This document shows positions 53,001 through 61,718 of a stretch of 64,000 nt of DNA, one piece after another. This DNA comes from Planomonospora sp. ID67723 (GTDB taxonomy: Bacteria; Actinomycetota; Actinomycetes; Streptosporangiales; Streptosporangiaceae). Numbering within the stretch: the first letter of the stretch is position 1; each line of letters begins with the position of its first letter. Under the pieces are notes generated by a model that was not told the DNA's origin, did no database searches, and saw nothing but the letters and a program-made list of their open reading frames with translations. Both the position numbers and the translations under genes were made by a program. The stretch spans positions 310,001-374,000 of the forward strand of contig NZ_JABTEZ010000004.1 in the NCBI RefSeq assembly GCF_015711605.1. The letters run 5' to 3'.

Positions 53001-56000
53001 GGGCGCAACGGCCTTGGTGAGATTGCCCGCGGTGTCGTAGGTCAGCGTGGTGGTCAGCGCCGCCGTGGTGGGCCTGCGCTCGATCACGGTCTGGGTGATA
53101 GTGCGGCCCAGGTCGTCGTAGGTGGCCTCGCTGCGGGCGCCGGTCGGATCGATCACGGCGAGCTGCTCGCCCACCAGGTCGAACTCGGCTACCCGCGCCC
53201 CACCCGGACCCGAAGGCCCCGGTTCGGTGATGCGCACCGGACGGCTCAGCGCGTCGTATTCGGTCGTGGTGGTGTACCCGCGGGGGTCGGTAACACTGAT
53301 CTGACGCCCGGCCGCGTCATAACCGTAAACGGTCTTCGGAATCATCGTCGCGGTCAGGCCACGTACCTGGTCGGCGGTTAGGGCCTTGTCGTAGGCGCGG
53401 ACCTCGTCGATGGTGCCGCGGAAGGAGTGCTGGTAGGAGCCGTCGAACTTGGTGCGGCCGATCAGCAGGCCGCCGGTGGCGTTCCAGGTGCTGGTGTAGT
53501 CGGTCTCAGCGACCAGCTCACCGTCTTCATACAGCCGCAGCTTACGCGCCTGGGCGTCGTAGACACCGGTCAGGTGCGTCCAGGCGTTGAGCCTGGCCTC
53601 CCGAGAGGAGACGGCCTTGGTCTCGGTGGAACCGGCGGCGTCGGTTCCATAAGCCGCGATCCGCCACTTCTTGTCGCCGGAGGAGTAGGCCAGCTTGAAA
53701 GCGCTGTTGACCGCGCCGTCCTGGCTGAGGACCGCCGAGGACAGATCGCCCCGGGTGAGTTTGACCCAGGCACTCACCGTGTAGCTGGCATCGGTGGCCA
53801 GCACCGGAGCCGAGGTCACTGCATGCGTGCCGGCGTCGAAGGTGACGCCCTGGCCGATCTTGCCCTCGCCCCGGACCACCGGACCGGCCAACGTCGCGGC
53901 ACGGCCACGCCCGGAGGAGTCGGTCAGCTGGTTTCCGGAGCCTTCCTCCATCTTCCACGAACCGACCCTGCCGTCTGCGGCAGGCTTGGGGGTGGTGATG
54001 AGGGTGCGGATCTGGTCGGCGGGTAGGGCCTTGTCGTAGGCGCGGACCTCGTCGATGGTGCCGCGGAAGGAGTGCTGGTAGGAGCCGTCGAACTTGGTGC
54101 GGCCGATCAGCAGGCCGCCGGTGGCGTTCCAGGTGCTGGTGTAGTCGGTCTCAGCGACCAGCTCACCGTCTTCATACAGCCGCAGCTTACGCGCCTGGGC
54201 GTCGTAGACACCGGTCAGGTGCGTCCAGGCGTTGAGCCTGGCCTCCCGAGAGGAGACGGCCTTGGTCTCGGTGGAACCGGCGGCGTCGGTTCCATAAGCC
54301 GCGATCCGCCACTTCTTGTCGCCGGAGGAGTAGGCCAGCTTGAAAGCGCTGTTGACCGCGCCGTCCTGGCTGAGGACCGCCGAGGACAGATCGCCCCGGG
54401 TGAGTTTGACCCAGGCACTCACCGTGTAGCTGGCATCGGTGGCCAGCACCGGAGCCGAGGTCACCGCGTGCGTGCCGGCGTCGAAGGTGACGCCCTGGCC
54501 GATCTTGCCCTCACCCCGGACCACCGGCCCGGCCAACGTCGCAGTACGGCCACGCCCGGAGGAGTCGGTCAGCTCGGTTCCGGAGCCTTCCTCCATCTTC
54601 CACGAACCAACCTCCCCGCCGATCGGGCCGGAGCCAGAGTCGAGATCCGGAACGGTGTACGGCGTCCCGGTTGTTGAGGTCAGTCGGCCAGCCTTGTCGA
54701 ACGTCGAGGTGAGCAGGCGTCCTTCGGCATCCACAGTGTGGGTGGCCAGGCCGATGTTGTTGTAGCCATAGCGGACGGTCGGTCGGCCAGCCGTGGCCGA
54801 TCCGTTCTTTTCGATCTTCACCTGCGGTGCGGTGCTCTCCACCAGGCGGCCCACCAGGTCATAACGCATCGTGGTGGTGAAGTCGCCAGCCTCAGCGCCA
54901 TCGGCGTTGCCACGCGGGTCGGTCTGCTTGACCAGCAGACCACGCTCGTCATAGGTCCAAATGGAAGTCAGGTCGGTGTCGCCATTGTCGATACTTTGGC
55001 GGATGACCTGACCCAAAGCGTTGTAGGCGTAATTGGTGGATTCCACTCGGTTGCTGTCAGTGCCGGTGAATGCCTCTGTGGTGATGTTGCCGACTGCGTC
55101 GTGGGTGTAGGCGGTCTTACGCCTGAGCTCGGCTGAGTCAAATGTGGTCGACCTCATCAACCCAGCCGCGTCGTAGACATAATCAGTGGTGGCCTTGCCT
55201 CCCCCAGTAACTTGCTTGGTCAGATTGCCGGCCGCGTCGTATGTGTTGGATTCAAGCACCACGTCGGTCGGCGTGGTGGAGCCGTTTAGCCGCACCTCGT
55301 CAGCGATTGCCTGGGACAGACGGTTGTCAGCGAAGTAGGTGTAGGAGGTCTTGCGGCCCATCGCGTCAGCTTTGGTGGCCAGTCGGCCTGCGGGGTCGTA
55401 GGCATAGGACTCCAGTACCACATCGCGAGCGGTCTGTGGGGCGACTGGGCTGCCGGTCCAATTCTTGATCGTGGTAGAGGCAGGTTCGCCGCGTTTGGTA
55501 TAAGCAAAAGTGTGAAGTGTGCCCATTGGGTCGGTCGCCGAGGTAAGCGCACCGGTGATATCCCACGTGGAGGTGACCACGCTTCCTTCGGGGTCAGTCA
55601 CCGACTTGACTCGGCCAGCCGCGTCGTAGGTATAGGCGGTTGTCTGAGCGGGGTCACCACCGGTCAGATCTGCAACAGTCTCGGTGAGTCTGTTGCCATC
55701 GGCGTCATAGGTATAAGTGGTCTTGGTGGTGTGAGTGATGCCGGTGATCTCGTTCTTCACGTCGGGATCGGTCTGGGCCAGCAAGCGGCCACTACCGTCG
55801 TAGGTGAAGGTGGAGGTAACCCCATCGGGGTAAGCTTCGGAAATCTCCGTGCGGGAGATCACTCGGCCCAGCGCGTCATGAGTGAATGTGCTCTTCAGCC
55901 CGGCCGGGGTGATCTGCTCAGTCAGGTCACCAGAGGCGGTGTAGCGGTAGGTGGTCTCATCGCCACGGGCGTTCTTCTGCGACTTCAGCAGACCGGCTGG

Positions 56001-59000
56001 CATGGTCCCCTCACCGACGGCGGGCTCGGTTCCGTCAGTGTAGGTGGAGATAGCGGATCGTCCCTCGGGGAAGTCTGGCGTGGCCGGAGTGGTCACCTTC
56101 GCGAGATCACCGCGAGTGGTGTAGTCGAAGGCGGTGGCATAGGTGGTGTCGCTGGCACTAGTCGAGCGGGCATCCCGACTGACGGTCACTTTGTCGTTGC
56201 GCGGATCGAACTCGTCGTCCTTATTGAGGTAGAACGACTGACGGGTGATCTGACAATTTCCTACCGTTCGGCAGGTAGTAACTGCGATTACGTTACCGCG
56301 TGCATCGTTGACCTGTTCGGTGACGTTGCCGTTAGGATCAGTGATCTTGGAGAGGAAGCCACCAGTGTCATAGTCAAACTTCGTGGTCTTGCCGAGCTGG
56401 TCGGTTTGGCTTGCCAGCCGATAGCCGCGCCAGGCATCGTGCACAGACGTCAACGTGTTGACGTTGGGGTCGGTGACCTTCACCGTCGACATGCCCGTTT
56501 CGGCTGAGTACACCGGAGCGCTGAGCTGCCAGGTGCCGCCGTGAGCATCGGTGTGGCTGGCGAGCCGGTCGGTGGCGGCGTTGTAGGTGTTGGCTGCCCA
56601 GATGCGGCCCGACGGCAGCGTGATCTTCGTGAGCTTGTACGGCACTGCGGCCCGCGCTGCATAGTGGGCCTGCGCCTCCTCAATCGCCAGCGGCTTGGCA
56701 TACAGCGCGACCTCGTCGATCTGACCGTTGAAGGCGAATGAGCCCGAAGCGGGAGCCGATGGCCAGGTACCGAAAATCGTGCCGGTGCCGACCGTGGCAG
56801 TGCTCGGCCAGCCAGCGACAGGGATGCCGATCAAAACGCCGGCCTGCTGACCGTCCAGGTACATCCGCTGCTCGGTCTCGGTCAGTGTGAGCACCACATG
56901 GTGCCAGGCACCGTCGGTGACCGTAGCCGTGGAGGTGATCGGTGCGATTGGCGTCGAGCCCTGCACCTTGCGCAGCTGTCCGCGCAGGCGGCCGTCGTTG
57001 CCGACATACAGCAGACCCGCGGCGCCGCCGATGGCCAGCACAGTGCCTGGCCCAGTGGTCTTGAACCAGGTCTCGAAGGAGGCGGCACCCTGTAGCCGGG
57101 CCAGGCTGTCGGGCGGCAAGGTCAGCTTGGCGCCGCCGCTGAAGGTGGCCGCGGTGTCCCCAGTACCGGCCAGTGCACCTGGCTGGGCCAGCGTCACCGA
57201 TGAATAGGCAGCCGGCCCTTCGCTCCAACCGGAGTCGGCCGCGGTGGTTTCGGAGGTCTCATTCAGCCGCCAGTAGCCCAGCGCGTCCGAATCCAGCACG
57301 CTGCTGCGATACAGCGAGCCGTCGCCGTAGCCGAAGGTGGTGCAGGTCGGCGTGGCCGTCGGCGTGCACACCTTGACCAGCTGGTCACCTTGGTAGGTGT
57401 AGTTCCAGGTGAGCGTCTGGCCGTCCACCGGCGGGGTGGAGACCGAGGCCACATGCGCGCCGTTCCAGGTGAAGGTCAGGTACCGGCCGCCCGGCGCGCT
57501 GACCTTGCTCAGCTTGCCGTCAGCGGCGTGTTCCAACTCGATGCTGCGGTTGTAGGCGTCGGTGACCTTGGTCAACCGGCCTTGGGTGTCGAACCCATAC
57601 GAGGTGGAGGACTTGTCCATCAGTCGCCAGCCCGCGGGCACCATGGTCTGGGGGCATGCTGCGGGCACTTCGGTGGAGCAGGGAGCCGGCTGCAGCACTT
57701 CCACCAAGGTGGCGTACATGCCCGGCGGCGGCTGGAAGGTGCCGTCGCCGTTGTCGGCGAACCGCACCTGGCGGCCGTCGGGGTAGGTCACCAGCAGCGT
57801 CTTGACCGCCCCGGCCGTCTCGGGGCGGATCTTCATGTCGAACCGGGTCGACCAGCCCGCGCCGAACAGCCCGTCTTTGCGCGGGTCCATGCTGTTGTAG
57901 GAGCGCACGATCGACAGCGGCGGCCCGGCACTGGCCACCGTCGCGTCGGTGAAGGTGGTGGTGTAGTTGCCGGTGAGCTGGTGAAACTCCTGGCCGTTGG
58001 CGCCGCGGGCGGCCAGTTGCGAGGTGATGGCCGGCTGGCGCACCCCGGTGGTGAACGATTGCCTGCCGGAGTCAGCGGTCAGGTTGTTGGAGGTGTCTCT
58101 GACCGATACCGTCCACCAGTACTGCTTACTCCACGCCAGAGTCTTGGTCTCCGGCACCCGCCAGCTGTTGACGTTGTTACCGAGTTCTCCGGAGGAGAAG
58201 CAGCCGTCTCCGGACATCTGCTCGGTGTCACACACCGTGAAGGTGAATCGGACCGCGTAACTGCCCTCGTTGCTCCATCCACCTGCCACCAGCAGGGGGG
58301 TACGGGAGTCGACCAGCATCTGGTCGGTGGGGAACGTCTTCGACAGGGTCGGGGCCTTCGGCGCTGGCGGGGGCGGAGTGGACGGGGGCGGGCACGGCCC
58401 GCCATCACTCCAGTAGCCACCCCATCCGCCTCCGGGCCACTGGCCGATGGCCTCCTTCATCGCTGTCCACACACGGTCTTTGTAGGTCACCACCGACCCC
58501 GGCGGATACAAGGTCATGGAGTCGAAATAGCGATACCGGTCGCAGTAGTTCTCGATCAGGGCGTTGCCGGCGTTGACTGATCCCGTGTTGGTAGCGAAAG
58601 ACGCTTGCCGTACGGCGGGTTGCTTCGGCGCGGCAGCGGTGTCGGTGGCAGAGGCGCGGGAAGATGCGTTGCGGATGAGCGGCTGCTTCGACGGCGTGCG
58701 GCGCACCGACGCCGGCTCAGCCGGTTGTGTCGGCTCGCTGTTGTTGCCGGCTTTACCCGCGTTCTCATCGATCAGGCGCTGTTCCGGTGCCAGGGCGTTC
58801 TTGGGAGGCCGGGCATCCTGCTTGGCCTCCGGCATCGGCACCGTGGTCGTGGTGGCCTTGGCATCCACCAGCGACGGCAGGTTCGCCGCCGATCCGGTCA
58901 ACTGGTCAGGGGTGTCCACCGGCGCTGTGGCCCGTGTGATCGACAATCCATCGGCGCTCACCGCAGGCGCATGCATCGTCAACAGGCCCGGCGTCAGGGC

Positions 59001-59069
59001 GACGGTCAACGCCGCCGTCAGCCAGGTCGTGCGACCCGCCGAACGTGACCAGGACAAACTGCGGCGCAT
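50058..59069 (-). CDS. Giant RHS polymorphic toxin with LamG domains and a GIY-YIG nuclease tip
   Basis: The 3003-residue protein opens with a signal peptide (WLTAALTVALTPGLLTMHAP). A chitin-binding-like segment lies at about 173-230 (YPPGSVVTYKDRVWTAMKEA), a DUF6531-like RHS entry at about 370-440 (LSIVRSYNSMDPRKDGLFGA) and a LamG-like jellyroll at about 590-805. YD repeats follow, then two near-identical LamG domains at about 1486-1681 and 1701-1896, more YD repeats, and the core end YANASPLTGTDPTGHE near 2646. The 357-residue tip ends with a GIY-YIG nuclease (VYVGYDASGNIIYVGITKNF, KRSQQH, EARAIEQAVIH). The body is GC-rich and the tip AT-rich. It is presumably secreted and cleaves DNA of competitors. 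ATG 59069 follows AAAGGTGA. Confidence 0.9.
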   Translation of the reverse strand: MRRSLSWSRSAGRTTWLTAALTVALTPGLLTMHAPAVSADGLSITRATAPVDTPDQLTGSAANLPSLVDAKATTTTVPMPEAKQDARPPKNALAPEQRLIDENAGKAGNNSEPTQPAEPASVRRTPSKQPLIRNASSRASATDTAAAPKQPAVRQASFATNTGSVNAGNALIENYCDRYRYFDSMTLYPPGSVVTYKDRVWTAMKEAIGQWPGGGWGGYWSDGGPCPPPSTPPPPAPKAPTLSKTFPTDQMLVDSRTPLLVAGGWSNEGSYAVRFTFTVCDTEQMSGDGCFSSGELGNNVNSWRVPETKTLAWSKQYWWTVSVRDTSNNLTADSGRQSFTTGVRQPAITSQLAARGANGQEFHQLTGNYTTTFTDATVASAGPPLSIVRSYNSMDPRKDGLFGAGWSTRFDMKIRPETAGAVKTLLVTYPDGRQVRFADNGDGTFQPPPGMYATLVEVLQPAPCSTEVPAACPQTMVPAGWRLMDKSSTSYGFDTQGRLTKVTDAYNRSIELEHAADGKLSKVSAPGGRYLTFTWNGAHVASVSTPPVDGQTLTWNYTYQGDQLVKVCTPTATPTCTTFGYGDGSLYRSSVLDSDALGYWRLNETSETTAADSGWSEGPAAYSSVTLAQPGALAGTGDTAATFSGGAKLTLPPDSLARLQGAASFETWFKTTGPGTVLAIGGAAGLLYVGNDGRLRGQLRKVQGSTPIAPITSTATVTDGAWHHVVLTLTETEQRMYLDGQQAGVLIGIPVAGWPSTATVGTGTIFGTWPSAPASGSFAFNGQIDEVALYAKPLAIEEAQAHYAARAAVPYKLTKITLPSGRIWAANTYNAATDRLASHTDAHGGTWQLSAPVYSAETGMSTVKVTDPNVNTLTSVHDAWRGYRLASQTDQLGKTTKFDYDTGGFLSKITDPNGNVTEQVNDARGNVIAVTTCRTVGNCQITRQSFYLNKDDEFDPRNDKVTVSRDARSTSASDTTYATAFDYTTRGDLAKVTTPATPDFPEGRSAISTYTDGTEPAVGEGTMPAGLLKSQKNARGDETTYRYTASGDLTEQITPAGLKSTFTHDALGRVISRTEISEAYPDGVTSTFTYDGSGRLLAQTDPDVKNEITGITHTTKTTYTYDADGNRLTETVADLTGGDPAQTTAYTYDAAGRVKSVTDPEGSVVTSTWDITGALTSATDPMGTLHTFAYTKRGEPASTTIKNWTGSPVAPQTARDVVLESYAYDPAGRLATKADAMGRKTSYTYFADNRLSQAIADEVRLNGSTTPTDVVLESNTYDAAGNLTKQVTGGGKATTDYVYDAAGLMRSTTFDSAELRRKTAYTHDAVGNITTEAFTGTDSNRVESTNYAYNALGQVIRQSIDNGDTDLTSIWTYDERGLLVKQTDPRGNADGAEAGDFTTTMRYDLVGRLVESTAPQVKIEKNGSATAGRPTVRYGYNNIGLATHTVDAEGRLLTSTFDKAGRLTSTTGTPYTVPDLDSGSGPIGGEVGSWKMEEGSGTELTDSSGRGRTATLAGPVVRGEGKIGQGVTFDAGTHAVTSAPVLATDASYTVSAWVKLTRGDLSSAVLSQDGAVNSAFKLAYSSGDKKWRIAAYGTDAAGSTETKAVSSREARLNAWTHLTGVYDAQARKLRLYEDGELVAETDYTSTWNATGGLLIGRTKFDGSYQHSFRGTIDEVRAYDKALPADQIRTLITTPKPAADGRVGSWKMEEGSGNQLTDSSGRGRAATLAGPVVRGEGKIGQGVTFDAGTHAVTSAPVLATDASYTVSAWVKLTRGDLSSAVLSQDGAVNSAFKLAYSSGDKKWRIAAYGTDAAGSTETKAVSSREARLNAWTHLTGVYDAQARKLRLYEDGELVAETDYTSTWNATGGLLIGRTKFDGSYQHSFRGTIDEVRAYDKALTADQVRGLTATMIPKTVYGYDAAGRQISVTDPRGYTTTTEYDALSRPVRITEPGPSGPGGARVAEFDLVGEQLAVIDPTGARSEATYDDLGRTITQTVIERRPTTAALTTTLTYDTAGNLTKAVAPGGKITSYAVNAAGQVTAITDPNGNTTSHAYDAVGRETKVTDPLGNVTEITYDLAGRKIAAKDLDAAGATVRNVGFGYDPAGNLTHSTSAEGHVTRQEFDALGRMTALIEPVSADKSITTTFGYDAVGARTRLTDGRGNATWTSYNSLGLVESLIEPSTTAHPNAADRTWTQIYDAASNNTATLQPGGVRIDRTFDHLGRTVSERGSGAAVETPQRTYGYDAAGRPSAIGDYGLEYNDRGLLTKLSKAAAQVATYAYDALGNPTQRVDPTGTANFTWDNGSRLATASDPVTGRTWTYGYDKADRLTSQTSANPINIHTFAYDAVDRPTSHTLTGSGGAELAKIVYGWDKDDRLTSKTTSGTAGAGSNSYGYDHAGRLTSWTGPDGKSVDYAWDESGNRIKAGDTTFTYDERNRLTSGAGVDYTYSPRGTLATETTGGTTKNLVFDAFDRLITDGETSYGYDALGRMTSRTKGTAQQRFTYSGLSNDISVIADGVGAVQATYGRDVAGGLLSMHEGGSPALGVMNDLHGDVVATFSGTALVDSTAYDPFGQVTHTSGSKRSMGYQGEYTDPDTGKVNMHARWYQPGTGAFTSRDDWTLDPNPSVQANRYTYANASPLTGTDPTGHEMINTISDDRPREYSGVCDESCLYSWDPTPADLRFHGTTEEDLAWHEANFGGRGWIPELSEEEARRIGYLTTGDPAPDGYWRATKKQRAKYIEGYDRNAADEYNNALWIIIIGKNPKVKAGGFFAKLATAPPPRKLNACEKKWGVEQCRMPLSVSLNGDLLFPPSAHAFAKAVKNAKDHLCYKRIRCSGWATPEGQAYLHLYVCVHNKTWCGDTWAAKNSIGQEDPYAIKEMGFGSAAARLGNLLKATSKLAAGFRNNTVYVGYDASGNIIYVGITKNFAKRSQQHGARFTMRAIANGLTRGEARAIEQAVIHRHMMGGGRFNLTNKINSISPKHPYYQNMVNWGVRWLRSNAPHLL
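53382..53967. repeat. Tandem 586-bp repeat, copy A (second LamG domain)
   Basis: This segment is nearly identical to 54027-54612, at an offset of 645 bp. Only a few scattered substitutions are visible, most towards the 53800-53967 end. It encodes one LamG-like domain of the RHS protein (WTHLTGVYDAQARKLRLYED). The near-identity at DNA level implies a recent duplication or ongoing gene conversion. Confidence 0.85.
54027..54612. repeat. Tandem 586-bp repeat, copy B (first LamG domain of the pair)
   Basis: This is the partner of 53382-53967, separated from it by about 59 bp of linker. It encodes the same LamG-like fold. Unequal crossing over between the copies would remove or add one 215-residue unit without changing the frame, since 645 is divisible by three. 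Confidence 0.85.
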
Positions 59070-59400
59070 ATGCCGTCACCTTTCGCATCAACCAGCGTGA
59101 CGACCAGCGCCTTGCGGGCCGCCTCACGGGCGCGCCCGACCAGAGCCGAGATCAACCACATGAGGCACATGAACAACAAACGGTTAGAAGCTACATAAAG
59201 ATCACATAAGTCTCAAATGCTGCAAAAGCATTGTTATCGACCGATGACTGATCGTCCGAAAGCCACAGCGGCCGCCGGCGCCCGAGGGCACCGGTCATCA
59301 TCGATCAGGTGAGGGTGTGGCCGCTCTGCTGTCCACCACCAGGGGCAAGCGACAGACGCGACGCGCGTGACCCACTCAGCGTCGACGCAAGGGAAGGCGG
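59070..59400. promoter_or_regulatory. Upstream region of the RHS/GIY-YIG gene
   Basis: This gene-free, comparatively AT-rich region lies between the sortase and RHS genes. ACATAA occurs at 59193-59198 and 59204-59209, an 11-bp direct repeat about 125 bp before the RHS start. This spacing is typical for binding sites of SARP-like activators. No hexamer pair was assigned with confidence. Confidence 0.35.
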
Positions 59401-60198
59401 TCAACGCAGGTGCGCGTACACGATCACGTTGTCGGTGTAGCTGCGCGCACTGTGGTCGAAGTCACCACCGCAGGTGATCAAGCGCAGGCCCGCATGCTCG
59501 AGACGGCCGTAGACCCGGCCGGTGGGAAAGGTGCGCTTGGAGGCCTTCTCCAGGCCGTCCACCACGAAGGTGGCCGTGCTGCCGTCGCGCCGGACGACCT
59601 CGATCACCGCTCCGGGCGCCAACTCCCGCAACCGTGCGAACACCGCGGGCCCGGTGATGGTGTCGACGTGGCCCAGGATCACCGCCGGGCCGAGCTCGCC
59701 GGGGGTGGGGCCGTGCTTGTACCAGCCAGTCAGGTTCGGCTGGCGGACCGGTGGGGCGCTGACCGCTCCGTCGGCGTCCAGCCCCACCGCCCGCACCGGC
59801 GCCGAAACGCCGATCGCGGGGATGCGGATGGCCACCGGCATCGAGCGTGGCAGCACTGCCGCCGTGGCGTCGGGCGGCGAAGCGGCTTGCGCCGCATCGG
59901 GGACCGGCTCCAGTCTCATGGCGGTGCCGGGCTGCTCGGCTGGCCCGACCGCGAGCGGGGCAGCGGCGGCGTTGAGGATCGCTGCGGCCATCGCCAGCGG
60001 GGTGGCGATGGCCGCCAGCGCCCCGAGGATGATCAGGCTCCAGGTGAACGCACTCCACGGGCGCGCCGGCTGCGCAGACGGCGCCGCTGGCGGTGGGAGC
60101 GGCGGCGGGGGTGGGGCGGGTTCGATCCACAGCACGCCGTAGCGGTCGATCCAGGCGCGCCGCGGCGCCAGATGCTCAGGCGGGTGGTCAGTAGCCAT
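59401..60198 (-). CDS. Class F sortase
   Basis: The 265-residue protein has a Pro-rich cytoplasmic N-terminus, one transmembrane helix at about 51-75 (FTWSLIILGALAAIATPLAM) and a sortase beta barrel. The catalytic residues are His177 (ILGHVDTITGPAVFARL), Cys243 (RLITCGGDFD) and Arg252 (ARSYTDN). The class F pattern (VFARLRELAPG, FPTGRVYG) is clear. Sortases join surface proteins to the wall or to each other. The ATG overlaps the stop of the upstream surface-protein gene by 11 bp, so they are cotranscribed. Confidence 0.92.
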   Translation of the reverse strand: MATDHPPEHLAPRRAWIDRYGVLWIEPAPPPPPLPPPAAPSAQPARPWSAFTWSLIILGALAAIATPLAMAAAILNAAAAPLAVGPAEQPGTAMRLEPVPDAAQAASPPDATAAVLPRSMPVAIRIPAIGVSAPVRAVGLDADGAVSAPPVRQPNLTGWYKHGPTPGELGPAVILGHVDTITGPAVFARLRELAPGAVIEVVRRDGSTATFVVDGLEKASKRTFPTGRVYGRLEHAGLRLITCGGDFDHSARSYTDNVIVYAHLR

Positions 60199-61018
60199 GG
60201 ATGCGCTTGCGGCGGATCTCCAGGCCGATGCCGATGACGAACAGCACACCGACGCCGGCGGCGGCATACGGCCACACGAGCGGTTCGGCCAGCCCGCCGC
60301 CGCCGGTCGGGGCGCCGCCTTCGGGTGTCACCGCGATCTGCGCCGGCGCTTCACTGGGAGTCGGGGTCGGGGTGGCGGTGACCGTCACGGTCGCGGTCGG
60401 CCGCGCCGTCGCAGTCGAACTCGACGTCGGCGTGGGCGTGGGCGTGGGCGTCAGGGTGGGAGCGGCGCCGACGTTGACGGTGGCCAGCGCCGCTGCGGCG
60501 GGATCAGCGGTGCACGAGGTCTGCTGGAGGCTGCCGTTGTGGGTGATGGCGATGGTCAGATCGCCCGGGGTGAGGGTCAGGCTGCCGCTCTGGGTCGGGG
60601 TGAGGCTGCCCTTCATCACCGGCAGCGCCAGCGCCTGGCCTTTGCTCAGCGCGGAGGTGCTGGGGGCCGAGACGGTGGCGATGGTGCCGCTTTGGGCGCC
60701 GGACAGTTTGATGGCCGCCCGCTGGATCAGCGCGCCGGCGGGCAGCGTCTCGGGGGCCAGCAGGCCGGCGTCGATGTTCCACTCCACCACCAGTGGCTGG
60801 TTGACCGCCGCCGAGGTCGGCAGGCTGGCGCTCACCCGCGCCGAGGTGAGCGTCCCGCCGCCCACGGGGGCCTGGCAGGTGTAGTTGACCGTGGTCTGCA
60901 CCGCAGTGGGCGTCGGTGTAGGGGTGGGGGTCGGCTCGGCTACTGCCGCCGCAGGCCATCCGAGGGTGGCCGCGGCGGCGAGCAGGCCGAGCGTCAACAG
61001 GCGAATCGGGGTGTTCAC
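60188..61018 (-). CDS. Surface protein with Pro/Thr stalk and C-terminal membrane anchor
   Basis: GTG at 61018 behind AAGGAAG (VNTPIRLLTLGLLAAAATLG) begins a signal peptide ending near AVAEP. A short PTPTPTPT stretch follows. The folded domain of about 140 residues (VNYTCQAPVGGGTLTSARVS, LAITHNG-like strands) has two cysteines and resembles actinobacterial DUF6801-type domains. A Thr/Pro-rich stalk leads to PEGGAPTGGGGLAEP, a hydrophobic helix (VWPYAAAGVGVLFVIGIGL) and a basic tail RRKRIHGY. This is a sorting-signal layout without a canonical LPxTG. It is the probable substrate of the cotranscribed sortase. Confidence 0.8.
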   Translation of the reverse strand: MNTPIRLLTLGLLAAAATLGWPAAAVAEPTPTPTPTPTAVQTTVNYTCQAPVGGGTLTSARVSASLPTSAAVNQPLVVEWNIDAGLLAPETLPAGALIQRAAIKLSGAQSGTIATVSAPSTSALSKGQALALPVMKGSLTPTQSGSLTLTPGDLTIAITHNGSLQQTSCTADPAAAALATVNVGAAPTLTPTPTPTPTSSSTATARPTATVTVTATPTPTPSEAPAQIAVTPEGGAPTGGGGLAEPLVWPYAAAGVGVLFVIGIGLEIRRKRIHGY

Positions 61019-61067
61019 AACAGCTTCCTTAGCTTCAACGGGGGCGATCTGAGCGCCGAAGGGACGC

Positions 61068-61718
61068 TCAGGGGGCGCGGTGCTGGCCGATGTGCCGCTC
61101 CCGGGGAGCAGCGGGATGGGCAGTGGCGGGGACACGCTTGGGGGTGCGGCGGTCGACGGCGATCAATCCCGCGATCACCGTCAAGATCAGCATGAGGGCG
61201 GGGACGGCCAAGCGCAGGCTGACCTCGCCATCAGGCACGGCGCCATCAGAGGAGACGGTGGTCGTCCACATCTGCTCAGGAGCGGCGGGCAGCGTCGGCG
61301 CGGCGCTGGGCGCGGTCGGCAACGGCATCACCGGCGGCGTCGTCGCTGCCGGCAGAACGAGCGGGGTTTCCGGCATCTGCTGACCACTGGGGTCCTGGCC
61401 ACTGGGGGCCGTAGGCGGCGGCGTGAGAGCGGGCGGGCTCTCCAGCGGTAGGGCGGGATCGGGCGGGAGCGACGGCGCCGGGGATGATGGGGCGGCCGGC
61501 GGCGTGACGGCGGGCGGGCTGCTCACCGTGATCGTCACGGTCGGCTCAGGCGCGCGGGGCGTCGGTTCTGGTGAGGCGTCCTCCTCGGTCGCCGGGCCGG
61601 GTTCGATCACGCCGGGATCGGGAGAGCGGGCGAGTGACGCCTGTGCGGCCGGTGCGGTCAGCAGCGCGAAGCTGAGCAGGCAGATTATCGCCAGCCCCGC
61701 CGCTGCCCCGTGTTTCAT
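61068..61718 (-). CDS. Proline-rich membrane-anchored surface protein
   Basis: ATG at 61718 (MKHGAAAGLAIICLLSFALL) starts a signal peptide ending near AAQAS. The body is almost entirely Pro/Ala/Thr-rich (TVTITVSSPPAVTPPAAPSS). It ends with an anchor helix (LAVPALMLILTVIAGLIAVD) and a basic tail. Such low-complexity proteins span the wall. It is the first gene of the sortase operon, 50 bp before the next start, and may be a second sortase substrate or a spacer. Confidence 0.75.
   Translation of the reverse strand: MKHGAAAGLAIICLLSFALLTAPAAQASLARSPDPGVIEPGPATEEDASPEPTPRAPEPTVTITVSSPPAVTPPAAPSSPAPSLPPDPALPLESPPALTPPPTAPSGQDPSGQQMPETPLVLPAATTPPVMPLPTAPSAAPTLPAAPEQMWTTTVSSDGAVPDGEVSLRLAVPALMLILTVIAGLIAVDRRTPKRVPATAHPAAPRERHIGQHRAP

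Noticed and set aside
53427-54677. Two long identical plus-strand open frames opposite the RHS gene
   Set aside because: They are antisense shadows of the duplicated LamG coding sequence, with no ribosome binding site and Gly/Val/Ala-biased composition.
60400-60470. GGGCGTGGGCGTGGGCGT tandem repeats considered as a protein-binding array
   Set aside because: They encode the PTPTPTPT stalk of the surface protein and show ordinary coding slippage.
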